From contig JAUWKW010000062.1 in assembly GCA_030614035.1 (NCBI GenBank), positions 1 through 7,582 on the forward strand: a stretch of 7,582 nucleotides of DNA, written 5' to 3'. Each line of letters starts with the position of its first letter. The stretch's first letter is position 1. This DNA is from Chromatiales bacterium. GTDB taxonomy: Bacteria; Pseudomonadota; Gammaproteobacteria; Steroidobacterales; GCA-2729495. Of this stretch, positions 1 to 6,183 are shown one piece after another. Below the pieces are notes generated by a model. It made no database searches. It worked only from the letters and a program-made list of their open reading frames with translations, and had not been told where the DNA came from. A program made the position numbers and the translations under genes.

Positions 1-1292
1 TCGAGTATTTTGCCATCGACCTGATCATGGAAGACGGGGCCTGTCGGGGTGTCGTGGCCCTGGACATGGCTACCGGGAAGCTTCACCGATTCCGTGCCCA
101 TAAGGTCATTCTGGCGACCGGCGGTTACGGACGCGCCTATTTTTCTTGCACGTCGGCGCATACCTGTACCGGTGACGGCAACGCGATGGTACTTCGGGCC
201 GGTTTGCCCCTGCAGGATATGGAATTCGTGCAATTTCACCCGACCGGAATATACGGGGCCGGAATGCTGATCACCGAGGGCGCCCGGGGTGAAGGAGGCT
301 ACCTGACGAACTCCCAGGGTGAACGTTTCATGGAGCGCTACGCTCCAAATGCCAAGGACCTTGCGTCTCGTGACGTAGTAAGCCGCTCAATGACGCTCGA
401 GATTCGTGAGGGCAGGGGTGTTGGTGACAACAAGGATCATATTTTCCTGCACCTGGAACATCTGGGACCGGACGTCATTGAGGAACGACTCCCGGGAATT
501 TCCGAGACTGCCAGGATATTCGCCGGTGTCGATGTCACTCGGGATCCAATTCCCGTGTTGCCTACTGTCCACTACAACATGGGTGGCGTGCCAACCAACT
601 ATCACGGTGACGTGCTAACCCGAGTCGACGATGATCCAAATGCTCTGGTGCCGGGGTTGATGGCCGTCGGTGAAGCCGCCTGCGTATCGGTGCATGGCGC
701 CAATCGCCTGGGCTCGAACTCGCTGCTTGATCTGGTGATATTCGGTCGTGCCGCTGCGCGTCGCTGCGTCGATACGATATCGAAGTCCGGCCAACATCGC
801 CCGTTACCCGCCGATGCCGGCAGTGAAGCAATCGTGCGATTGGATCGTTTGCGCAACGCTAGCGGCAGTCGGCCGACAGCGGATTTGCGGCTCGAAATGC
901 AACACATCATGCAAAACCATGCCGCGGTATTTCGGACCGGCGAGATTCTGCAGGAAGGCCTGGAGATGCTGTCGGCCTGCTACGATTCGTTCTCGGACGT
1001 CAATGTGTCGGACCGATCGTTGATCTGGAACACCGATCTAATAGAGACCCTTGAGTTGGAGAATTTACTGGCACAGGCGATGGCAACGATTGCCGGCGCT
1101 TTAAACCGTGAGGAGAGCCGGGGCGCGCAGGCTCGCGAAGATTACCCTGAACGCGATGACGTGAACTGGATGAAGCATACTCTTGCCTGGGTCGATGGTG
1201 CCGGCAAGGTGGCGCTGGACTACCGGCCGGTGCATCAGGAGACGCTTACCGATGAGGTTGAACCGGTACCGCCGATGGTTCGAGTCTATTAA
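1..1292 (+). CDS. sdhA: Succinate dehydrogenase flavoprotein subunit, 5'-truncated by window edge
   Basis: Flavoprotein subunit of complex II. It oxidises succinate to fumarate on the cytoplasmic side of the inner membrane and passes electrons to SdhB. The reading frame is open to the window edge (first full codon at base 3, residues EYFAIDLIM), so the ATG at 27 is an internal Met, not the start. By spacing against E. coli SdhA, about 163 N-terminal residues are missing, including the FAD-attachment His. Active-site residues are all present at the expected spacing: His of FHPTG (237-239), Thr of the TEGARGEGG stretch, Arg of SRDVV (369-371), His of HYNMGG (570-572) and Arg of HGANRLG. The C-terminus ends normally in PPMVRVY. 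sdhB follows after 27 bases, so the two are surely co-transcribed, with sdhC and sdhD expected upstream. The identification is very secure. Confidence 0.98.
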   Translation, partial: EYFAIDLIMEDGACRGVVALDMATGKLHRFRAHKVILATGGYGRAYFSCTSAHTCTGDGNAMVLRAGLPLQDMEFVQFHPTGIYGAGMLITEGARGEGGYLTNSQGERFMERYAPNAKDLASRDVVSRSMTLEIREGRGVGDNKDHIFLHLEHLGPDVIEERLPGISETARIFAGVDVTRDPIPVLPTVHYNMGGVPTNYHGDVLTRVDDDPNALVPGLMAVGEAACVSVHGANRLGSNSLLDLVIFGRAAARRCVDTISKSGQHRPLPADAGSEAIVRLDRLRNASGSRPTADLRLEMQHIMQNHAAVFRTGEILQEGLEMLSACYDSFSDVNVSDRSLIWNTDLIETLELENLLAQAMATIAGALNREESRGAQAREDYPERDDVNWMKHTLAWVDGAGKVALDYRPVHQETLTDEVEPVPPMVRVY

Positions 1293-1319
1293 TTGCCGCA
1301 AGGTTCTGAGAGGACAAAA

Positions 1320-2102
1320 ATGGCCCAGTTCATTCTTCCACCTAACTCTCGAGTCAAAAAGGGCAAAACCTTCGAGGCGGGAAACGGGTCGGACAATATT
1401 CGCAGCTTTGTCGTATATCGCTACGATCCTGACGGCGATGAAAACCCTCGGCTCGATACCTACGAACTGGACATGAATGACTGCGGTCCCATGGTGCTTG
1501 ACGCGCTGATCAAGATCAAAAACGAGATCGATCCAACTCTTACCTTCAGGCGCTCCTGTCGGGAGGGTATTTGCGGTTCCTGCGCGATGAATATCGCCGG
1601 CATCAATACGCTTGCCTGCACATATGCTAATGAAGACATAAAGGGCGATGTAAAAGTGTATCCGTTGCCGCATATGCCCATTGTCAAAGACCTGGTTCCG
1701 GACCTCACCAATTTCTACACTCAGTACGCATCAATCAAACCGTGGCTGCAGACCCGAACTCCGGCACCGCCGGATCGTGAGCGGCTTCAAAGCAAGGAAG
1801 ATCAGGAAAAGATCGACTTACCGTCGGCGTGCATCCTCTGCGCATGCTGTTCCACCAGTTGCCCGAGCTACTGGTGGAACAGCGATAAGTTTCTGGGCCC
1901 AGCGGTGCTGTTGGCTGCGTTCCGATGGCTGGTTGATACCCGGGATGAAGCGACTGATGAAAGGCTGGATGGTCTGGAGGATTCCTTCAAACTGTACAGA
2001 TGTCATACGATCATGAATTGCACGAATGCCTGTCCAAAGGACCTCAACCCGGCCAAAGCAATCGCGGAGACGAAAAAGATGATGATTGCCCGTCGTCATT
2101 AG
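1320..2102 (+). CDS. sdhB: Succinate dehydrogenase iron-sulfur subunit
   Basis: Iron-sulfur subunit (260 aa) that carries electrons from SdhA's FAD to quinone. The [2Fe-2S] ligands are C80, C85, C88 and C100 in the [10 protein letters not shown] context. The [4Fe-4S] ligands are C171, C174, C177 and C238, and the [3Fe-4S] ligands are C181, C228 and C234. All spacings match E. coli SdhB. Quinone-site equivalents P182, W186, H229 and I231 are also present. The start is the ATG at 1320, five bases after GAGAGGA (1308-1314). A TTG at 1293 would add nine residues but has no support. The protein is about 22 residues longer than the E. coli form and carries the N-terminal extension and NPRLDTY segment of Xanthomonas- and alphaproteobacteria-like SdhB. 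One oddity is that the residues before the first [4Fe-4S] Cys are LPSAC, where LYEC is usual. Confidence 0.98.
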   Translation: MAQFILPPNSRVKKGKTFEAGNGSDNIRSFVVYRYDPDGDENPRLDTYELDMNDCGPMVLDALIKIKNEIDPTLTFRRSCREGICGSCAMNIAGINTLACTYANEDIKGDVKVYPLPHMPIVKDLVPDLTNFYTQYASIKPWLQTRTPAPPDRERLQSKEDQEKIDLPSACILCACCSTSCPSYWWNSDKFLGPAVLLAAFRWLVDTRDEATDERLDGLEDSFKLYRCHTIMNCTNACPKDLNPAKAIAETKKMMIARRH

Positions 2103-2138
2103 GCGGCCTGCAAAAACCGCCAGCATCAGGCCTTGCCA

Positions 2139-2408
2139 ATGACAGCTATTGAAAGCAACTTCGATTCGTCCAACGCCGAATTATCGCGTCTGAAGTGGCG
2201 CTGTCGTCGCGGCATGCGCGAACTCGATGTATTGCTGGAGCGTTTCCTCGAGCGCCAGTATTCCGTGGCAAGTTCGGAAATTCAGTTGGCGTTTGCGCGG
2301 CTACTTTCCCTGCCGGACCCGGAGATATTCGCGTTGATCCTGGGTCGCCAGATCACCGAAAATCCCGAGCTGCGTGATGTCATCCAACGGCTTCGTCACT
2401 CCTTTTGA
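2139..2408 (+). CDS. sdhE: SdhE, FAD assembly factor for succinate dehydrogenase (DUF339/Sdh5 family)
   Basis: Small cytoplasmic protein (89 aa) of the SdhE/YgfY/Sdh5 family, which binds SdhA and promotes covalent attachment of FAD. The signature RGMRELD is at residues 24-30, containing the functionally essential RGxxE motif, inside the short all-helical fold typical of the family. I chose the ATG at 2139, which follows an AGG at 2128-2130 by eight bases. An in-frame TTG at 2133 would add only two residues. The gene lies 36 bases after sdhB and its end overlaps the next gene, so it is part of the sdh operon. This places the maturation factor beside its client. In E. coli the sdhE-ygfX pair is unlinked to sdhCDAB. 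Confidence 0.95.
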   Translation: MTAIESNFDSSNAELSRLKWRCRRGMRELDVLLERFLERQYSVASSEIQLAFARLLSLPDPEIFALILGRQITENPELRDVIQRLRHSF

Positions 2409-2796
2409 GATTCGCCCGGCGCGGCTGTTTGTGCTGAGCTTTCTGAGTCTGCAAGGGGGTGCTGCGGCACTGGCGAGCCAGCTGACCCCGATTCCGATCG
2501 TCCTGCGGCTGCCGCTTTGCGTGGCGGTGCTGTTCCTGTCCATGCAGGCGATCCGGCGGCATTCGTGGCAGCACCGCCACCGCTTCATCGTGTCTGACAC
2601 CGGCAAGTGGAGCATGGCCGACGCAGATGGCAAAGAGTATCGCCTGGAGCTCCTCAGACGCCGCAGTTTCTGGTTTGCCTGGCTGGTGGGGTTAACGCTG
2701 AGGCGTGAGCGCAGCGTCATCCGTGTGTGGGTTACGCCCCGTTCGGCAGGTCCGGACAACTGGCGCCTGCTTCAGACCCGACTGCGTTTCCCATAG
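2377..2796 (+). CDS. YgfX/CptA-like inner-membrane protein
   Basis: A 139-residue protein that fits the YgfX/CptA family by position and architecture rather than by strong identity. The N-terminal third holds two hydrophobic segments (about residues 15-33 and 38-58) separated by a short polar turn. A basic stretch (RRHSWQHRHR) follows, then a soluble C-terminal domain with a W...D....Y.LELL pattern and a conserved-looking C-terminus (DNWRLLQTRLRF), as in YgfX. YgfX is encoded with sdhE in many gammaproteobacteria; in E. coli it has been described as a toxin affecting MreB and FtsZ and as linked to SdhE. The true role is uncertain. The gene overlaps sdhE by 32 bases. A GTG at 2374 directly before the ATG would add one residue. 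Confidence 0.75.
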   Translation: MSSNGFVTPFEIRPARLFVLSFLSLQGGAAALASQLTPIPIVLRLPLCVAVLFLSMQAIRRHSWQHRHRFIVSDTGKWSMADADGKEYRLELLRRRSFWFAWLVGLTLRRERSVIRVWVTPRSAGPDNWRLLQTRLRFP

Positions 2797-2861
2797 CCGC
2801 TGCCAACTGCTGGGGCAGGTTGGGCCTTAGCGGGCAAAACCTGCGGCCGGGCCGGTTGGCG

Positions 2862-2867
2862 TACAAT
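2862..2867 (+). promoter_or_regulatory. Possible sigma-70 -10 element upstream of rpoE
   Basis: TACAAT is one mismatch from the TATAAT consensus. No good -35 lies 16-18 bases upstream and there is no TGn extension, so this is tentative. If real, it would give a basal rpoE transcript with a leader of roughly 155-160 bases, separate from the sigma-E promoter downstream. Confidence 0.25.
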
Positions 2868-2932
2868 ACTTGCTGGCTGCGGTGCAACAGCCTGGAGAAT
2901 GTGATTGAACGCACAAAAATGGTGTTTCCGTC

Positions 2933-2959
2933 GAACTTTCCATGACAGGACGAGTCTAT
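2933..2959 (+). promoter_or_regulatory. Sigma-E-type promoter driving rpoE (autoregulation)
   Basis: The -35 element GAACTT (2933-2938) is followed by a 16-base spacer and the -10 element TCTAT (2955-2959). Known E. coli sigma-E promoters have (G)GAACTT, a spacer of about 16 and TCTGA or TCTAA, so only the last part of the -10 deviates. Transcription would start near 2965, giving a leader of about 65 bases before the rpoE ATG at 3032. The position directly upstream of rpoE fits the known positive autoregulation of this operon. No transcript data were available. Confidence 0.8.
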
Positions 2960-3031
2960 CCCGTTGCCATGGCAGGATCAGTTTACCCGCTCGCGACTTC
3001 CCCCCGAGGCTTGAAACCCAAAAGGACTCCA

Positions 3032-3613
3032 ATGGGCAATAGGACTAGCGATCAGCTGCTGGTTGAGCGTGTCAAGGCCGGCGAAAAAAGCGCCTACGAC
3101 CTGCTCGTACTCAAGTATCAGCACAAGATCGTTAAGCTGATTATGCGGTATGTGCGTGATCCGTCCGAAGCGTTGGATGTATCCCAGGAAGCGTTTTTGA
3201 AAGCTTACCGGGCGCTGCCAAAATTTCGAGGCGACAGCGCCTTTTACACCTGGCTGTACAGGATTGCGATCAATACGGCAAAGAATCACATGGTAGCGGC
3301 CCGCCGGAGACCATTAGAGTATGCGTCCGATATTCACGACCCTGAGAAATTCGAATGGCATGCCAATTTGCAGGACACAGATTCTCCGGAAGGCGAGGCC
3401 TTAAGTGATGAACTTCGCCGTACAGTTGAAGATACGATCGGGTCTCTTCCTGATGACTTAAGGACGGCTATCATGTTGCGTGAACTGGATGGCCTGAGTT
3501 ATGAGGAAATTTCCCAAGCAATGGATTGCCCCGTTGGGACCGTGCGATCGCGAATTTTTCGGGCGAGAGAGGCAATCGATAAAAAGATCAGGCCCCTGGT
3601 GGACGAAACGTAG
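3032..3613 (+). CDS. rpoE: RNA polymerase sigma-E factor (extracytoplasmic stress sigma)
   Basis: ECF-type sigma factor of 193 aa (E. coli RpoE is 191) that directs RNA polymerase to envelope-stress genes and is held inactive by RseA. Region 2 spans about residues 20-90, with DVSQEAFLKAYRAL and the near-invariant FRGDSAFYTWLYRIA block. Region 4 spans about 130-185, with the helix-turn-helix LSYEEISQAMDCPVGTVRSR that recognises the -35. Similarity to E. coli RpoE is high along the whole length, so a generic ECF sigma is unlikely. The start is the ATG at 3032, five bases after AAGGA (3022-3026). An upstream in-frame ATG at 2942 lies inside the predicted promoter and would not be transcribed from it. 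rseA follows 23 bases later. Confidence 0.97.
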   Translation: MGNRTSDQLLVERVKAGEKSAYDLLVLKYQHKIVKLIMRYVRDPSEALDVSQEAFLKAYRALPKFRGDSAFYTWLYRIAINTAKNHMVAARRRPLEYASDIHDPEKFEWHANLQDTDSPEGEALSDELRRTVEDTIGSLPDDLRTAIMLRELDGLSYEEISQAMDCPVGTVRSRIFRAREAIDKKIRPLVDET

Positions 3614-3636
3614 TGCTCACGCATAAGAGTTATGGA

Positions 3637-4227
3637 ATGACACAGACTATCGAAGAACAGATTTCAGCATTTTACGACGGCGAGTTGCCCGACGCAGAGT
3701 TGGAACTCCTGTTGCGCCGTTTGGAGCGCACGGATGCGCATTGCGCAACTTTAGCGAGATATTCTCTGATCGGCGAGTTGGTTCGCGGTGAGATAATCGA
3801 CCAGCGTTTAACCAGCCTGCGCAGCAATGTCATGGAAGCGGTGGCAGAAAATGTTGAGACCCAGGGCCAGTTCGTCAGCCGCAAGCTTAGGCGGATAGGT
3901 GCCCGCGTTGTGCCCAGCATTGCCGGCGGTGGAATTGCCGCAACGGTAGCGATCCTCGCTTTGCTGAGCTTCAACTCATTCAATTCGGGGAAGCAATCTG
4001 CGCCGATCGCTGAGACAACAGTGGCAAACAACGTCGAGCGCGGCACAGTTTTCGCCGATCAGGAAGATTTCAGTTATACAGTGCCCACCCCCACCGCGCG
4101 AAAAGCTGCTATTGCCCCTGCACGGCTGACCAGCTATCTGGTGTCGCACGGCGAGTACGCGCGCACGTTTCCCTGGACCGTAATGGACTCGCGGATCGTG
4201 GCTCAGCAGGCGGATGCGGAAGATTAG
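3637..4227 (+). CDS. rseA: RseA/MucA-type anti-sigma-E factor
   Basis: Single-pass inner-membrane anti-sigma factor of 196 aa that sequesters RpoE until DegS and RseP cleave it under envelope stress. The cytoplasmic N-terminal domain (about 1-88) opens with EEQISAFYDGELPDAELELLL, the typical sigma-binding start (ISAxxDGE). One membrane helix is clear (about 91-112, rich in A, G, I, V and L). The periplasmic part (about 113-196) is presumed to bind RseB and carry the DegS site, which I cannot place. The start is the ATG at 3637, seven bases after AAGAG (3625-3629). A GTG at 3613 overlapping the rpoE stop would add eight residues and is less likely. The gene overlaps rseB by 14 bases, which suggests translational coupling. 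Confidence 0.92.
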   Translation: MTQTIEEQISAFYDGELPDAELELLLRRLERTDAHCATLARYSLIGELVRGEIIDQRLTSLRSNVMEAVAENVETQGQFVSRKLRRIGARVVPSIAGGGIAATVAILALLSFNSFNSGKQSAPIAETTVANNVERGTVFADQEDFSYTVPTPTARKAAIAPARLTSYLVSHGEYARTFPWTVMDSRIVAQQADAED

Positions 4228-5284
4228 TGCGCAACTGATAGCTGGTCGGATCAGCGTCAAGCTGCTACCACGCCAAGTCTACGGTTACCCGGTTCTCTTT
4301 GTCGTTGCCGCTGTCGTTTTGTCGATGGTGCCATTGCTCGTAAATGCCAGTGATGGCCCGCGCGATTGGCTAAAACGTATGGACCACGCGGTCGAATACC
4401 TGAATTACGAAGGGACGCTGGTCCACATGCACGCTGGTCGGTCCGACACCTATCAGATTTATCATCGCGTCGAGGATGGAGTGGTTACGGAGCGACTGGT
4501 AGCGCTGGACGGTGCTGGCAGGGAGATCATCCGCGATCAGGACGAAGTGACCTGTATTTTTCCGGATCAGCAGTCGGTGGTCGTCGAAAAGCGCAGGGAG
4601 CGAGACAGTGGCCAGAGTCCTCTACAAGCAAGTTTGCCGGCTTATTCACAATCAGGCGAGCGCTATTATCAATTCTCGATGGTTCGGTCCGAGCGGGTTG
4701 CTGGCCGCGATGCGCGCCTGATAGCAATTCGCCCAAAGGACAATTACCGGTACGGCTATAGATTGTGGTTGGACGAGGCTACCGCAATGCCTCTGAAGTC
4801 CCAGTTACGCAGTGAGGAAACCGGCAATTACGTCGAGGAAATTTTGTTCGCTAATATCAGCCTGCCAGAACGCGTTTCAGCTGATCGTGTCCGGTCATCT
4901 CTGGTAACGGACAAATTCTCCTGGCTCCGCGCCGAAAATGCGGCACCATCAGCACGGCAAGAATCTGTTGACGCGCATTGGCGCGCCATGGAGCTGCCAC
5001 CCGGGTTTATGCTCGCTGCAGCCAAAGTGGAACTCCTGACGGATGCAGCATCACCACGGCACCACATCGTCTATACGGACGGCCTGGCTACTGTATCTGT
5101 GTTTATTGACGTCACCGTAGCGGCGTCTGAGCAGGCAGAGGGCGTGTCCAAGATCGGAACGGCCAATGCATATTCCACCATGCATGATGGGTGGCTGGTT
5201 ACCGCCGTCGGCCAGGTGCCGCTCCGAACCGTTCAAATGATCTCCCTGTCGGTGCGGTCAGTTCCGGGCGAATCCAGCGACTGA
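4214..5284 (+). CDS. rseB: RseB/MucB periplasmic regulator of sigma-E
   Basis: Periplasmic protein of 356 aa that binds the periplasmic tail of RseA and shields it from DegS; in E. coli it releases RseA on sensing misrouted LPS. There is a Sec-type signal peptide with an unusually long n-region (1-24), an h-region around 27-43 and a likely cleavage after VNA (residue 45). The mature part starts with DWLKRMDHAVEYLNYEGTLV, the typical opening of the LolA-like lipid-binding domain (about 47-225). A smaller C-terminal domain (about 255-350) begins near WRAMELPPGFML. The ATG at 4214 lies inside the end of rseA. No closer ATG or GTG exists in frame before the h-region, so the long n-region appears genuine unless a rare start is used. 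E. coli RseB is 318 aa. Confidence 0.93.
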   Translation: MRKISAQLIAGRISVKLLPRQVYGYPVLFVVAAVVLSMVPLLVNASDGPRDWLKRMDHAVEYLNYEGTLVHMHAGRSDTYQIYHRVEDGVVTERLVALDGAGREIIRDQDEVTCIFPDQQSVVVEKRRERDSGQSPLQASLPAYSQSGERYYQFSMVRSERVAGRDARLIAIRPKDNYRYGYRLWLDEATAMPLKSQLRSEETGNYVEEILFANISLPERVSADRVRSSLVTDKFSWLRAENAAPSARQESVDAHWRAMELPPGFMLAAAKVELLTDAASPRHHIVYTDGLATVSVFIDVTVAASEQAEGVSKIGTANAYSTMHDGWLVTAVGQVPLRTVQMISLSVRSVPGESSD

Positions 5285-5332
5285 GATCTGCCGTTTTCAG
5301 GCATTTAGATTTCCGCGACCGCCGCGCTCCGG

Positions 5333-5338
5333 TACAAT
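5333..5338 (+). promoter_or_regulatory. Possible -10 element in the rseB-rseC gap
   Basis: TACAAT lies in the 88-base gap between rseB and rseC, with a poor -35 candidate TTCCGC (5311-5316) 16 bases upstream. It would start transcription near 5345, about 28 bases before rseC. The 88-base gap contrasts with the tight spacing elsewhere, which makes an internal promoter plausible. The evidence is only the motif. Confidence 0.25.
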
Positions 5339-5372
5339 CCCGGCGATTGTCTAGTGTCGCGAGCTTGAACTT

Positions 5373-5846
5373 ATGATTATCCGGCGGGGCCGAATTACGG
5401 CTAATGATGGCGAGCTGATTGGAATAAGGGCCGAACTTCCCGCGACCTGTGCGGCCTGCAGCGACGGACGGGGCTGTGGTGCTCTGGCCCTGGCGAGTCT
5501 GTTCGGCAGGCCGGCCAGGACGATCGTCGAGGTTCCGCGCCCACCTGGTCAGGAATGCCGTATCGGCGACGAGGTGTGTGTTTCCATATCGGAGGCGACT
5601 GTGCTCAGACTCTCGGTTCTGGCGTACCTGCTGCCGGTGGTGAGCCTCATTCTTGGTGCGTGGCTTGGTGACCGGATTGCGCCGCCGGCCGGGGCAGATC
5701 TTTGGAGCGCTGCCGGTGCAGTGTTGGGTCTGGCGGCTGCGGTCACGATTCTACGGCTATCTGAATATATCGGCCGTCAGGATAGCGACACCTGCCAGGT
5801 GAGTGTGATCGGGCAGCGTGGCCGGGCCGACGACCGTCATCCCTGA
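5373..5846 (+). CDS. rseC: RseC/MucC family inner-membrane protein
   Basis: A 157-aa protein of the RseC/MucC family, a positive modulator in the sigma-E locus also linked to redox and Fe-S functions (SoxR reduction with Rsx, in E. coli). The soluble N-terminal domain has the family Cys motif C26-x2-C29-x5-C35 followed by Gly, and further cysteines at 62, 69 and 141. Two membrane helices follow (about 78-98 and 110-127), as expected. The start is the ATG at 5373. There is no strong ribosome-binding site, only GAG around 5361-5363. The C-terminus is short and charged and overlaps the next gene by 29 bases if that gene starts at 5818. Confidence 0.93.
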   Translation: MIIRRGRITANDGELIGIRAELPATCAACSDGRGCGALALASLFGRPARTIVEVPRPPGQECRIGDEVCVSISEATVLRLSVLAYLLPVVSLILGAWLGDRIAPPAGADLWSAAGAVLGLAAAVTILRLSEYIGRQDSDTCQVSVIGQRGRADDRHP

Positions 5847-6114
5847 CAGCGTGGCGGATGCCGTGCACGAATTCGTCGTTTACAGTCGCCGCGGCTGTCA
5901 CCTCTGCGAAATCATGCTGGAGGAGCTGGAGCCGTTGTGCCGTGGGCGCGCTCGTGTACAGGTGCGTGATATTGATACCCGGGAGGAATGGAAAGAAAGT
6001 TTCGGTGAAATGGTGCCGGTTTTGTATTCGGGTGAGGAGGAGATCTGTCGTTTTCACCTTGAGCGTCAAGCCGTACTGAACGCGCTGTCCAGCGCAGCGA
6101 CGAGGTCTTCATAG
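5818..6114 (+). CDS. Glutaredoxin-like protein (DUF836/thioredoxin fold)
   Basis: Small thioredoxin-fold protein, up to 98 aa. The first beta strand (HEFVVYS) leads into RRGCHLCE with the redox pair C27-H-L-C30, and a VP dipeptide (66-67) supplies the cis-proline expected near the active site. The ending ICRFHLERQAVLNAL fits the last strand and helix of the PF05768-type glutaredoxin-like family. The substrate is unknown, and thiol-disulfide exchange is inferred from the motif. The start is uncertain: only GTG codons are available (5818, 5851, 5863), and none has a clear ribosome-binding site. The GTG at 5851 lies just after the rseC stop and would give 87 aa. Similar genes occur between rseC and lepB or lepA in gammaproteobacteria. 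Confidence 0.85.
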   Translation: MAGPTTVIPDSVADAVHEFVVYSRRGCHLCEIMLEELEPLCRGRARVQVRDIDTREEWKESFGEMVPVLYSGEEEICRFHLERQAVLNALSSAATRSS

Positions 6115-6170
6115 TGGTTGCGATGAATTGCTTGCACCGGAACGTTTCGTGACCAATAGTATCGGTGCTC

Positions 6171-6177
6171 GGAGGAG
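6171..6177 (+). promoter_or_regulatory. Strong ribosome-binding site of lepB
   Basis: GGAGGAG is a near-perfect anti-Shine-Dalgarno match, six bases before the lepB ATG. It is the strongest such site in the window and fixes the lepB start. Confidence 0.85.
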
Positions 6178-6183
6178 CAGTTA

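Larger units (their letters stand above)
2797..3031 (+). other. Intergenic region between the sdh operon and rpoE
   Basis: This 235-base gap is the largest non-coding stretch in the window. It contains a possible housekeeping -10 (TACAAT, 2862-2867), a convincing sigma-E promoter (2933-2959) and the rpoE leader. I see no intrinsic terminator for the sdh operon. The best hairpins are a 5-bp CTGCC/GGCAG stem (2800-2804 with 2814-2818) and GC-rich self-complementary sequence around 2838-2857, and neither is followed by a T run. Read-through from sdh into rpoE therefore cannot be excluded. Confidence 0.6.

Noticed and set aside
1101..1673. 190-codon open frame on the minus strand across the sdhA-sdhB junction
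   Set aside because: It is fully antisense to two well-supported genes, has no recognisable domain, and reads as a mirror of their codon structure.
2102..2121. GGCGG/CCGCC hairpin after the sdhB stop as a terminator
   Set aside because: Only five base pairs with a ten-base loop and no T run. sdhE starts 18 bases later, so it is not a terminator.
2301..2759. 152-codon open frame on the minus strand over sdhE/ygfX
   Set aside because: It lies antisense to the ygfX-like gene, has a low-complexity Arg/Ser-rich translation, and shows no promoter or ribosome-binding site.
2919..2945. Eight-codon possible leader peptide upstream of rpoE
   Set aside because: It spans the -35 of the sigma-E promoter, has no good ribosome-binding site, and would be absent from the main transcript.
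1282..2959. Short repeat CGAGTCTAT at the sdhA end (1281-1289) and in the rpoE promoter (2951-2959)
   Set aside because: A nine-base match in unrelated contexts is expected by chance in a window this size and has no structural support.
2942..3031. N-terminal extension of rpoE from the ATG at 2942
   Set aside because: The extension lies within the predicted sigma-E promoter and leader, has no similarity to RpoE, and the ATG at 3032 has a proper ribosome-binding site.
5367..5372. GAACTT just before the rseC start as a sigma-E -35
   Set aside because: Sixteen bases downstream there is only GCCGA, with no TCTGA-like -10, and the start would fall within the coding region.
6139..6166. GGAACGT, 16-base spacer and TCGGT as a sigma-E promoter for lepB
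   Set aside because: The -10 is poor, and the implied start near 6172 falls inside the lepB ribosome-binding site, which would impair translation.
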